Shown here in pieces: positions 14,621-21,860 of a DNA stretch of 23,044 bases; positions within the stretch are counted from its first letter, which is position 1, and the number at the start of each line of letters is the position of its first letter. The position numbers and the translations under genes were made by a program. Below the pieces are notes generated by a model. It was not told the DNA's origin. It made no database searches and saw nothing but the letters and a program-made list of their open reading frames with translations. The DNA is taken from assembly GCA_003552785.1 (NCBI GenBank), contig PUOQ01000044.1:1-23044 (forward strand), read 5' to 3'. The stretch is from Dehalococcoidia bacterium (lineage in GTDB: Bacteria; Chloroflexota; Dehalococcoidia; Dehalococcoidales; CSSed11-197).

Positions 14621-15220
14621 CTAGCCGATGTCTTTTAACTCCTGCTTGTATTCATCAAGCAAGCTCTGATACTGCCCGTCAAACTGTGCTTCCAGGTTTC
14701 TTTTTTCTTCCTTGAATTGCGGCAGGTTTTCAACATCTGCATTCATGCCAGACGCAGACGATCCAAGCTGTTGCTCCAATGCCTGCTGGACTTTACGACT
14801 GTATTCATGTTTGAGTTGTTCCAGAGCCTGCTGCTTCTGTTTCTGGCCATGTGTTTCATAATGATCAAGCAGGTTTTTTATATTTTTAACAACAGCTTCA
14901 ACTGCATGGCGATCTTCGACAAGTTCCGTGATTGCATCAATGGCTTTCAGTGTATTGTTTTTTTCAATCTCGCCGGATGGCAATACGATGTTGGACATAA
15001 GAGTTTTAAATGCACCCTGTTTTATATAGGCCAGCCCCTGCTGATCTGCTTTTTCAAGCTCCTCTGTTATACTGACATCACCTTTAATCACCCTGGCGGC
15101 CAGTTTTTCTCCCTCCGGAACGAACTGCCATCTAAGGCGATCCTCTTGAGTTATTTGCCCTACAGCAGCTTCGGCCCTGGCCAGGGCAATTTCTTTTGCA
15201 CTCTTTATCTCTTTTGACAT
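14621..15220 (-). CDS. Coiled-coil protein of unknown function
   Basis: A soluble, strongly charged and helical protein of 199 residues. The N-terminus 'KSAKEIALARAEAAVGQIT' and the middle 'LDHYETHGQKQKQQALEQLKHEYSRKVQQALEQQ' are typical coiled-coil sequence. The last 40 residues are again helical. There is no signal peptide or membrane segment. The ATG follows GAGG 9 bases upstream and lies about 30 bases from the predicted transcription start, so this is the first gene of the four-gene unit. Its TAG stop is followed directly, in frame, by the ribosome site and ATG of the next gene. The tight coupling implies a partner role for the two proteins. I know no function. Confidence 0.75.
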   Translation of the reverse strand: MSKEIKSAKEIALARAEAAVGQITQEDRLRWQFVPEGEKLAARVIKGDVSITEELEKADQQGLAYIKQGAFKTLMSNIVLPSGEIEKNNTLKAIDAITELVEDRHAVEAVVKNIKNLLDHYETHGQKQKQQALEQLKHEYSRKVQQALEQQLGSSASGMNADVENLPQFKEEKRNLEAQFDGQYQSLLDEYKQELKDIG

Positions 15221-15257
15221 TTCTTATTACCTCTTAATCGCTAACTCTAATATCAGT

Positions 15258-15286
15258 ATTATACTAGATATACCTGTAAGTATAAA
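15258..15286 (-). promoter_or_regulatory. Promoter of the coiled-coil/unknown/thyA-like/lipoprotein unit
   Basis: On the minus strand, TTTATA (15286-15281, 4 of 6), a 17-base spacer and a perfect TATAAT (15263-15258). Transcription would start near 15251. Confidence 0.6.
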
Positions 15287-15324
15287 CCACTCCCGCCATG
15301 TTTCTGCACCGATAAGGCTGATAA

Positions 15325-15333
15325 TGTTATAAT
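15325..15333 (+). promoter_or_regulatory. Extended -10 promoter of the cysteine synthase gene
   Basis: TGTTATAAT is a perfect -10 with the TGn extension and no good -35. It leaves a leader of about 80 bases and lies back to back with the minus-strand promoter 40-70 bases away. Confidence 0.45.
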
Positions 15334-15421
15334 TTTGTTTATCCAATAACTGTTCTATTTTGTCACCGCGGCTAAATCAAAGTCAAATAAACACTACTAA
15401 TAATCAGAAGGATGAAATAAA

Positions 15422-16333
15422 GTGTATTTTAAAAACCTTATTGAAAGTATAGGCCATACGCCATTGGTCGAGCTTTCTCGGCTTAACCCAAATCCAGATG
15501 TTCGAATGTTTGCCAAGCTTGAAGGCCAGAGCCCCGGTGGCAGCGGCAGTGTTAAAGATCGAATCGTTAAATATATGATTGAAGAGGCCGAAAAATCCGG
15601 ACATTTGACACCCGGTAAAACCCTGATTGAAGCCACCAGTGGTAATACGGGCATTTGCCTTGCCTGGCTAGGGCGCCTTAAAGGTTACCGCGTAACAATC
15701 ATAATGCCGGATTGTATGAGTATTGAACGGCGCAGGCTTATCCGCATAATGGGAGCCAACCTGATTCTGACACCTGGCGATCTGGGAATGAACGGGGCTA
15801 TAGCTAAAGCCAGGGAAATGGCCACAAGCAGCGAAGAGTACTTCATGCTAGACCAGTTTTCCAATCCCTCCAACCCGCTGGCACATTATAACGGCACTGC
15901 CAATGAGATTTTGGAAGACTTGCCTGTTAACAGAATAGACACCCTGGTTTGCTCTATTGGCACCGGTGGAACAATCGTAGGTTTAAGCCAGCGCTTCAAA
16001 CAAAACTTTTCAGGCTTAAAAGTTATTGGAGTAGAACCCCCGGCGAATGACCCTATACAGGGACTGCGCTGCATTGACGATACCAATATGCCAGCTGTAA
16101 TGGACCTCAGCCTTGTAGACAGGCGCTGCATCTGTACCAGCGCTGAAGCAAAAACATATACTCGCAAGCTACTTGAAGTTGAGGGTATTTTTGCTGGCAT
16201 TTCTTCAGGAGCTGCTGCCTGCCAGGCGGTGAAGTCAGCCAGCGAAATGGTAAAAGGTACACTGGTAACCATATTGCCTGACGGTGGCTGGAAGTACTTG
16301 AGTCTTGGTCACTGGGACACTTCTGAAAATTGA
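15422..16333 (+). CDS. Cysteine synthase (CysK/CysM-type PLP enzyme)
   Basis: A PLP-dependent beta-replacement enzyme of 303 residues, most likely making cysteine from an activated serine and sulfide. The PLP lysine is in 'GSVKDRI' (Lys45), the substrate loop is TSGNTG (72-77), the phosphate-binding loop is GTGGT (180-184), and the cofactor-ring loop is SSGAA (261-265). The lysine loop reads PGGSGSVKDR, with two residues more than the usual PGGSVKDR. The start is GTG 15422, preceded by AAGGATG. O-acetylserine, O-phosphoserine or another activated serine could be the donor, and sequence alone does not decide. The gene stands alone with its own promoter. Its last 25 bases overlap the end of the convergent cimA. 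Confidence 0.85.
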   Translation: MYFKNLIESIGHTPLVELSRLNPNPDVRMFAKLEGQSPGGSGSVKDRIVKYMIEEAEKSGHLTPGKTLIEATSGNTGICLAWLGRLKGYRVTIIMPDCMSIERRRLIRIMGANLILTPGDLGMNGAIAKAREMATSSEEYFMLDQFSNPSNPLAHYNGTANEILEDLPVNRIDTLVCSIGTGGTIVGLSQRFKQNFSGLKVIGVEPPANDPIQGLRCIDDTNMPAVMDLSLVDRRCICTSAEAKTYTRKLLEVEGIFAGISSGAAACQAVKSASEMVKGTLVTILPDGGWKYLSLGHWDTSEN

Positions 16334-17916
16334 TTTTTTTGCCTTACCAGCCAGTACTCCAGACTATCAGCCAGTGCCATCCAGCTGGCTTCGATAATGT
16401 TGGTAGAACTTCCAACAGTCCTCCACTGATCAGCACCATCGGTTGATTCCAGCAGCACTCGCACCCTGGACTCTGTACCGGTGCTCTCTTCAAGTATTCT
16501 CACCTTGTAATCTATAAGCTTGACAACCGAAAGGCTGGGGTACTGTTGCAACAGGGCTTTGCGCAACGCATTATCAAGAGCATTAACTGGACCATCGCCT
16601 TCGGCTACTGTGTGCATTATCTGCCCGTTAACTTTCACCTTGACCATGCCCTCAGAAAGAATGTCTCCTTCTGATCTCTTGGATGGCGAGCGACGCCTCT
16701 TTTCCACAAGTACCATAAAATCTACCAGTTCAAACGGAGACTGGTAGTCGGGAAAAGCACGGTGCACCAGTAAATCAAATGAAGCTTCAGCATTTTCATA
16801 CTGAAAGCCTCTGCTTTCAAGGTCTTTTACCTGTTCCAAAAGCTTCTGGGCTTCTTTACCTTTTGGCGGAATCGGTACCCCTATCTCTTTGGCTCGGTAT
16901 ATTATATTTGACCTTCCTGCAAGCTCACTCACTAAAGTTCTTGTTTTGTTGCCTACCAGGGCGGGATCAACATGCTGATAACTCAAAACCCACTTTGCCA
17001 TGCCCGATACATGCAAGCCAGCCTTGTGAGAAAAAGCACTCGAACCTACATAGGGCATATGAGCTTCCGGAGTGAGATTGGCAACTTCACTAACAAAATG
17101 GGATACTTCACTAAGAAGGGCCAGTTCTTCATTAGACACACAATCAATTCCCATTTTAATTTTTAGAGCAGGAATTATGGAGCACAAGTTTGCATTACCG
17201 CAACGCTCACCATAACCATTAATTGTACCTTCAACATGCCTGGCCCCCGCTCTGACCGCAGCCAAACTGTTGGCTACCGCTAGCTCACTATCGTTATGGG
17301 CATGAATGCCAATATCTACGTCTAAATTTTCCAAAGCCTTTTTTACCATAATCGAAATTTCGTCTGGCAAAGCTCCGCCATTGGTATCACAAAGAACAAT
17401 GCAATCCGACCCTGCATCACCAGCTGCTCTCAAAACCTCCAAAGTATAGGAGGGGTTATTTTTATATCCATCAAAGGCATGTTCGATATCTACAAAAACC
17501 TCAAGCCCCTGAGATTTCAAATAAGAAACCGAATCCTTTATCATGCGCAAGTTTTCTTCGAGGGATGTTTCAAGCACCTGGCTGACATGCATGTCGGACC
17601 CTTTGGCAACGATATTAACAACTCCAACACCAGAATCTATCAGCATCTTTAAATTGGAGTCATCTTCCGGCTTTAAACCAGGCCGACAAGTAGAACCGAA
17701 AGCCACCAGTCTGGCATTTTTGAGCTTTATTTCTCTAGCCCGCTTGAAAAATTCAGCATCCTTGGGGTTTGAGCCTGGCCAGCCACCTTCAATATAATGT
17801 ATCCCGAGTTGATCAATTTTTGATGCAATGCTTAGTTTATCCTTAACGGTAAAGGATATACCTTCTCGCTGGGAACCGTCTCTCAGGGTGGTGTCATACA
17901 GATCAACGCGTGTCAT
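16309..17916 (-). CDS. cimA: (R)-citramalate synthase
   Basis: It condenses pyruvate with acetyl-CoA to citramalate, the first step of a threonine-independent route to 2-oxobutyrate and isoleucine. The 535-residue length fits CimA. The N-terminal barrel shows LYDTTLRDGSQREG, IEGGWPGSNPKD, FVDIEHAFDGY, VLCDTNGGALPDE and the metal-binding HAHND, then EGTINGYGERCGNANL. The linker has 'HKAGLHVSGM'. A C-terminal allosteric domain of the LeuA type spans about residues 400-530. The EHAFDGYK motif separates it from LeuA and homocitrate synthase. ATG 17916 gives MTRVDLYDTTLRDG, the usual start; a TTG at 17925 is an alternative. It overlaps the end of leuB by 14 bases, so it is the last gene of the leu operon and can feed citramalate to LeuCD and LeuB. 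Confidence 0.92.
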   Translation of the reverse strand: MTRVDLYDTTLRDGSQREGISFTVKDKLSIASKIDQLGIHYIEGGWPGSNPKDAEFFKRAREIKLKNARLVAFGSTCRPGLKPEDDSNLKMLIDSGVGVVNIVAKGSDMHVSQVLETSLEENLRMIKDSVSYLKSQGLEVFVDIEHAFDGYKNNPSYTLEVLRAAGDAGSDCIVLCDTNGGALPDEISIMVKKALENLDVDIGIHAHNDSELAVANSLAAVRAGARHVEGTINGYGERCGNANLCSIIPALKIKMGIDCVSNEELALLSEVSHFVSEVANLTPEAHMPYVGSSAFSHKAGLHVSGMAKWVLSYQHVDPALVGNKTRTLVSELAGRSNIIYRAKEIGVPIPPKGKEAQKLLEQVKDLESRGFQYENAEASFDLLVHRAFPDYQSPFELVDFMVLVEKRRRSPSKRSEGDILSEGMVKVKVNGQIMHTVAEGDGPVNALDNALRKALLQQYPSLSVVKLIDYKVRILEESTGTESRVRVLLESTDGADQWRTVGSSTNIIEASWMALADSLEYWLVRQKNQFSEVSQ

Positions 17917-19012
17917 TTTTCTCAAGTTTCTCCCTTACTGCCCGGCTCATCTCGTTAGTGCCCACAAGAGAAAGGCCGTCATCCATTATATCAGAGGTTC
18001 TATAACCCTGTGAAAGAGCCTCCTGGACCGAAGCCTCAACAGCAGCAGCTTCCCGGTGAAGACATAATGAATAACGAAGCATCATTGCCAGCGTTAAAAT
18101 CGTGGCGATCGGATTGGCAATATTTTCCCCTGCAATAGTTGGTGCGCTTCCATGAACAGGTTCATATAAACCAAAAGTAACAACGCCTTCTTCGGGCACA
18201 CCTGAAAGGCTGGCAGAAGGCAGCATGCCCAGTGATCCGGCCAGTACAGAAGCCTCATCAGTTAATATGTCACCAAACATATTCTCTGTAACCACAACGT
18301 CAAAATACCGCGGTTCCTGTATAATTTTCATTGCGCAGGCGTCCACAAGCTGATGCTCCAGTTTTACATCAGGGTATTCCATGGCTATTTCTTCAGCAAC
18401 CTGCCGCCACAGCCTTGAAGACATTAATACGTTGGCTTTATCAACAGAAACGAGGTGCTTCTTTCGTTTCCGGGCTATTTCAAACCCGACTTTCACTATG
18501 CGACTGATCTCCTGCTCAGTATAGGCCATGGAATCAACCGCTCTTCTTCCCCTGGAGGTTTCCCACCGGCGCTTTGGCCTGCCAAAATAAACACCCCCGG
18601 TTAGCTCTCTAACAAAAATACAATCGGTTGAGCGTATAGCTTCGGGTTTAAACCGCGTATTATTTACCAATTCCTCATATACTTTTATGGGGCGCAAGTT
18701 GGCAAACAGCCCCAGGCCCTTGCGTAATGCCAGCAAACCGTCTTCAGGCCTGACATCTCCCTGTGGATCATCATAGCGCGGATCACCTACGGCACCAAGT
18801 AACACCGCATCACAGCTACGGCACATTTTTAACGTAAAATCAGAGAGAGCTGCACCTTCTTCCTCAATAGCAGAGCCCCCTATTAAACCGTATTTCAATG
18901 CAAATTCATGCCCGTATTTATGGCTGACAATTTCCAGCAATTTAATAGCTTCGTTAACAACTTCCGGCCCTATGCCATCGCCGGGTAAAACTGCAATTTT
19001 AAAACTCGCCAT
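17903..19012 (-). CDS. leuB: 3-isopropylmalate dehydrogenase
   Basis: It oxidatively decarboxylates 3-isopropylmalate with NAD+ to 2-oxoisocaproate, in the cytoplasm. The 369-residue protein shows the LeuB landmarks FKIAVLPGDGIGPEVV, LLGAVGDPRYDD, 'LALRKGLGLFANLRPIKV', FVRELTGGVYFGRPKRR, the metal-binding VVTENMFGDILTDEAS, and 'YEPVHGSAPTIAGENIANPIATIL', which includes the NAD-binding residues. The start is ATG 19012, with GGAG close upstream; a longer frame from 19054 would overlap leuD. The gap to leuD is 7 bases, and its end overlaps cimA. The family often also takes the citramalate-derived substrate, which suits the operon. Confidence 0.95.
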   Translation of the reverse strand: MASFKIAVLPGDGIGPEVVNEAIKLLEIVSHKYGHEFALKYGLIGGSAIEEEGAALSDFTLKMCRSCDAVLLGAVGDPRYDDPQGDVRPEDGLLALRKGLGLFANLRPIKVYEELVNNTRFKPEAIRSTDCIFVRELTGGVYFGRPKRRWETSRGRRAVDSMAYTEQEISRIVKVGFEIARKRKKHLVSVDKANVLMSSRLWRQVAEEIAMEYPDVKLEHQLVDACAMKIIQEPRYFDVVVTENMFGDILTDEASVLAGSLGMLPSASLSGVPEEGVVTFGLYEPVHGSAPTIAGENIANPIATILTLAMMLRYSLCLHREAAAVEASVQEALSQGYRTSDIMDDGLSLVGTNEMSRAVREKLEKNDTR

Positions 19013-19019
19013 TTTTCTC

Positions 19020-19514
19020 CTACCCTGATACCAGTTTTTTTCTGGTATATTCAATAAGTCCGCCTGAGTTGATTATATTGCCCATAAATTCCGGGTAAGG
19101 CCTGGCTTGAAATTTTTTATCTCTGGAAACATTTTCAATTACACCGGTTTCAAGCTCTACCCGCAATTCATCCCCTTCGCAAGAACCTTCAACGGCTTCA
19201 GGGCACTCAAGCAGGGGCAGCCCAATATTAATCGAATTACGAAAAAATATTCTTGCAAAAGTTGCCGCAATCACACATGAAACCCCGGCTGCTTTTATGC
19301 AAAGCGGTGCATGTTCTCTAGATGAACCACAACCGAAGTTACTTGTGGCCATTATTATATCCCCGGCTTTAATCCGGTTTGCAAATTCTTCATCAATGTC
19401 TTCCATGCAATGTTTGGCCAATTCAGCTGGTTCTGATACATTTAAATACCTTGCTGGAATTATGGCATCTGTATCCACGTTGGCCCCAAACTTATATATA
19501 CGCCCTTTTATCAT
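19020..19514 (-). CDS. leuD: 3-isopropylmalate dehydratase small subunit
   Basis: The swivel-domain subunit that, with LeuC, isomerises 2-isopropylmalate to 3-isopropylmalate; related complexes also act on citramalate. At 164 residues it is the short form found in archaea and many anaerobes. Motifs seen are 'NVDTDAIIPARYL' and the substrate loop 'NFGCGSSREHAPLCIKAAGV', followed by 'ARIFFRNSINIGLPLLE'. The ATG at 19514 follows GGAG with a 7-base spacer. It ends in TAG. It is separated from leuC by a methyltransferase gene (19549-20166), an unusual interruption. Confidence 0.95.
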   Translation of the reverse strand: MIKGRIYKFGANVDTDAIIPARYLNVSEPAELAKHCMEDIDEEFANRIKAGDIIMATSNFGCGSSREHAPLCIKAAGVSCVIAATFARIFFRNSINIGLPLLECPEAVEGSCEGDELRVELETGVIENVSRDKKFQARPYPEFMGNIINSGGLIEYTRKKLVSG

Positions 19515-19548
19515 TCACTTGCTCCAATTTTAAAATAATTTTACCGGT

Positions 19549-20166
19549 TCAGAACCTTGCCCAAGCTTTTTCCCAGACCTTAAGAAAAACCGCCTCGTAC
19601 TCCTGCCACAAATATCGCTTTCGGAAAGCCGAATGAACGGTAATAAAGCCTTCGTCCTGCAGCAAGCGGGTTAGTTTGTTTACATCCAGTGTATATAGTC
19701 CAAATTTAAAACCCGACCGCTCGTCAATTCGGGTTACCCAGTCCGGATAAACCATATCTGCCAATATGAAAAATCCATTAACCTTTAATGTCCGTCCAAT
19801 TTCACCTATCACTTTTTCCCAGTCGTAAATATGATGCAAAACCCCGGATGCCAGAGCCAGATCCAGGCTCCTGTCATTAACAGGAATTTTTCTACCGTCG
19901 CCTTTTATAAACCTGACGCTTTGATGTGTGTTATTTTCTTCTGCAATTGCCAGTTCTTCTTCGTCTATATCGATACCAACCACCTGACTACCAGCATAAC
20001 GCTCGGCCAGCAACCTGGTAATCGCCCCCCTGCCGCAACCAATATCAAGGATGCATTGCGCATTATCTAGATCAACAAAATTTAAAAGCCTGTTAACAAG
20101 CTTTATCCCGCTCTTCTCACTTGAAGACCGGTTTACCATCCATTTTTCAATCCGGTTCATCTTCAT
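19549..20166 (-). CDS. Class I SAM-dependent methyltransferase inside the leu operon
   Basis: A cytoplasmic Rossmann-fold methyltransferase of 205 residues. The SAM-binding motif I is ILDIGCGRGAITRLLA (about 39-54). The acidic end of strand 2 is VVGIDIDEEELAIA, and later motifs are FIKGDGRKIPVNDRSLDLALASGVLHHI and LKVNGFFILADM. This is the UbiE/Coq5-like pattern of small-molecule methyltransferases, but no substrate can be read from it. The ATG at 20166 is 4 bases after the leuC stop with only a weak ribosome site, and leuD begins 34 bases after its end, so it is clearly in the operon. No known leucine step needs methylation. It may be a rider gene or may modify a related metabolite. Confidence 0.8.
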   Translation of the reverse strand: MKMNRIEKWMVNRSSSEKSGIKLVNRLLNFVDLDNAQCILDIGCGRGAITRLLAERYAGSQVVGIDIDEEELAIAEENNTHQSVRFIKGDGRKIPVNDRSLDLALASGVLHHIYDWEKVIGEIGRTLKVNGFFILADMVYPDWVTRIDERSGFKFGLYTLDVNKLTRLLQDEGFITVHSAFRKRYLWQEYEAVFLKVWEKAWARF

Positions 20167-20170
20167 AGTT

Positions 20171-21421
20171 TTAGAGAGAGTCCGGGCTTACAATGCACCC
20201 TGCAACTGCACTGGCAGCAGCAACTGCCGGGTTTGATAAATAAACTTCCGACCTGGGGCTGCCCATACGCCCTACAAAATTTCGATTTGTAGTAGCAATC
20301 GCCTTCTCTCCAGCAGCCAAAATCCCCATATGGCCGCCCAGACATGGCCCACAGGTTGGAGTACTTACAGCACAACCTGACCGGATAAATATTTCAATAA
20401 GGCCTTCTTCGATTGCATCAAGATATACCGCCTGTGAACCTGGTAGTATGATACAGCGCACATCATCTTTTACTTTTTTCCCTTCAAGAACTCTTGCAGC
20501 AAGCCTCAAGTCTTCAATTCGACCATTGGTACAACTGCCTATAACAGACTGGTCTATTTTAACACCCGATGCACCACTTACAGGTCGAGTATTTGAAGGC
20601 AGGTGAGGATAAGCAACCTGAGGCTCCAACTGTGAAACATTGTAATCAATTATTCTTGCATATTTTGCGTTTTGATCGGGTTTATGAATTTTGTATTCTT
20701 TTCTGGCACGGCTTTCAACATATTTGGTCGTTTTTTCGTCACAATAGAACAAGCCTGCTTTTGCTCCAGCTTCAATAGCCATATTAGCCATGGTAAAGCG
20801 CCCTTCAAGGGTCAAGCTGTCCACAGCTTCTCCTCCGAACTCCATAGCGGAATAGAGTGCTCCATCAACACCTATGTCACCAATGGCATACAATATATAA
20901 TCCTTGCCGGTTACCCATTGATCCGGCTTACCTGTGTAATTAAAACGAATCGTATGAGGAACTTTCATCCATATTTCACCTGTTGCCATTGCAGAGGCAA
21001 TGTCTGTCGACCCCATACCGGTAGCAAAAGCGCCCAGGGCACCATAGGTGCAGGTATGTGAATCGGCACCTATTATTACATCGCCGGGTAAAACTAATCC
21101 TTCCTCATGAAGCAAAACATGTTCAATGCCCACTTTACCCACTTCAAAATAATGACAGCCTTGCGCCCGGCAAAAATCACGAACTGTTTTTGCCTGCTCG
21201 GCTGAAGCGATGTCCTTATTGGGTGTAAAATGATCCGGAACCATAACCACTTTAATCGGATCAAACACCCGGTTAACACCGATTTTATTAAATTCACGTA
21301 TGGCAATAGGGCCGGTTATGTCATTTGCCAGCACCATATCAACTTTTACATTCAAAAACTCGCCGGGGCTTACATGTTCCCTTGAACTGTGACCAGCCAA
21401 AATGGATTCTGCTAAAGTCAT
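20171..21421 (-). CDS. leuC: 3-isopropylmalate dehydratase large subunit
   Basis: The aconitase-family large subunit holding the [4Fe-4S] cluster; it works with LeuD on isopropylmalate and probably on citramalate. At 416 residues it is the compact archaeal/anaerobe form. Cluster cysteines are Cys297 in IGSCTNGR and Cys357 and Cys360 in TCGPCLGGH. Other landmarks are 'VMVPDHFTPNKD', 'GDVIIGADSHTCTYGALGAFATGMGSTD' and the C-terminal 'NRNFVGRMGSPRSEVYLSNPAVAAASAVAG'. The ATG at 21421 follows AAGGGA with a 7-base spacer. It lies 40 bases after the MgtC-like gene. Confidence 0.95.
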   Translation of the reverse strand: MTLAESILAGHSSREHVSPGEFLNVKVDMVLANDITGPIAIREFNKIGVNRVFDPIKVVMVPDHFTPNKDIASAEQAKTVRDFCRAQGCHYFEVGKVGIEHVLLHEEGLVLPGDVIIGADSHTCTYGALGAFATGMGSTDIASAMATGEIWMKVPHTIRFNYTGKPDQWVTGKDYILYAIGDIGVDGALYSAMEFGGEAVDSLTLEGRFTMANMAIEAGAKAGLFYCDEKTTKYVESRARKEYKIHKPDQNAKYARIIDYNVSQLEPQVAYPHLPSNTRPVSGASGVKIDQSVIGSCTNGRIEDLRLAARVLEGKKVKDDVRCIILPGSQAVYLDAIEEGLIEIFIRSGCAVSTPTCGPCLGGHMGILAAGEKAIATTNRNFVGRMGSPRSEVYLSNPAVAAASAVAGCIVSPDSL

Positions 21422-21461
21422 AAACTTAATCCCTTAAAAATATTTATTCCTTAATGATTTA

Positions 21462-21860
21462 CTAATTGTCTTCGCTGATGAGCCAAAGCACAAGCAACGA
21501 AATGGCTGTAGCTGCAAGGGCAACATAATACAGCCCCGCTCCAACAGCAAGCCCGAGACCGGCCACAATCCAGATACTGGTAGCGGTGGTTAGCCCTTTA
21601 ACGCCACCACTGTCTCGATGCAGTATAGCCCCTGCCCCAAGAAAGCCGACACCTGTGACAATACCGGCAGCTATACGTGATGGGTCTCCTCCAAAGAAAC
21701 CCTGCGAGGAGACAACGGTAAAAATTGCAGCTCCGGTTGATATCAAGGCCAGATCGCGTATGCCTGCAGGCTTACCTGCCTTCCAGCGCTCAAAACCGAT
21801 TAACCCACCCAGAACTGCAGCTGTCAGTAATCGCATGATAATTTCCGCCTCAGTCCACAT
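21462..21860 (-). CDS. MgtC/SapB family membrane protein
   Basis: A small membrane protein of 132 residues with about four to five hydrophobic helices. The family hallmark is present: 'LLTAAVLGGLIGFER' followed by 'AGIRDLALISTGAAIFTVVSS' and 'RIAAGIVTGVGFLGAGAILHRDSGGVKGLTTATSIWIVAGLGLAVGAG'. MgtC-type proteins are linked to Mg2+ limitation and modulation of F-type ATPase in pathogens; most environmental members have no known role. ATG 21860 follows GGAGG with an 8-base spacer, so the longer frame from 21911 is not needed. It overlaps the end of leuA by 11 bases, which implies translational coupling and places it firmly inside the leu operon. It ends in TAG directly followed by TAA. Confidence 0.9.
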   Translation of the reverse strand: MWTEAEIIMRLLTAAVLGGLIGFERWKAGKPAGIRDLALISTGAAIFTVVSSQGFFGGDPSRIAAGIVTGVGFLGAGAILHRDSGGVKGLTTATSIWIVAGLGLAVGAGLYYVALAATAISLLVLWLISEDN

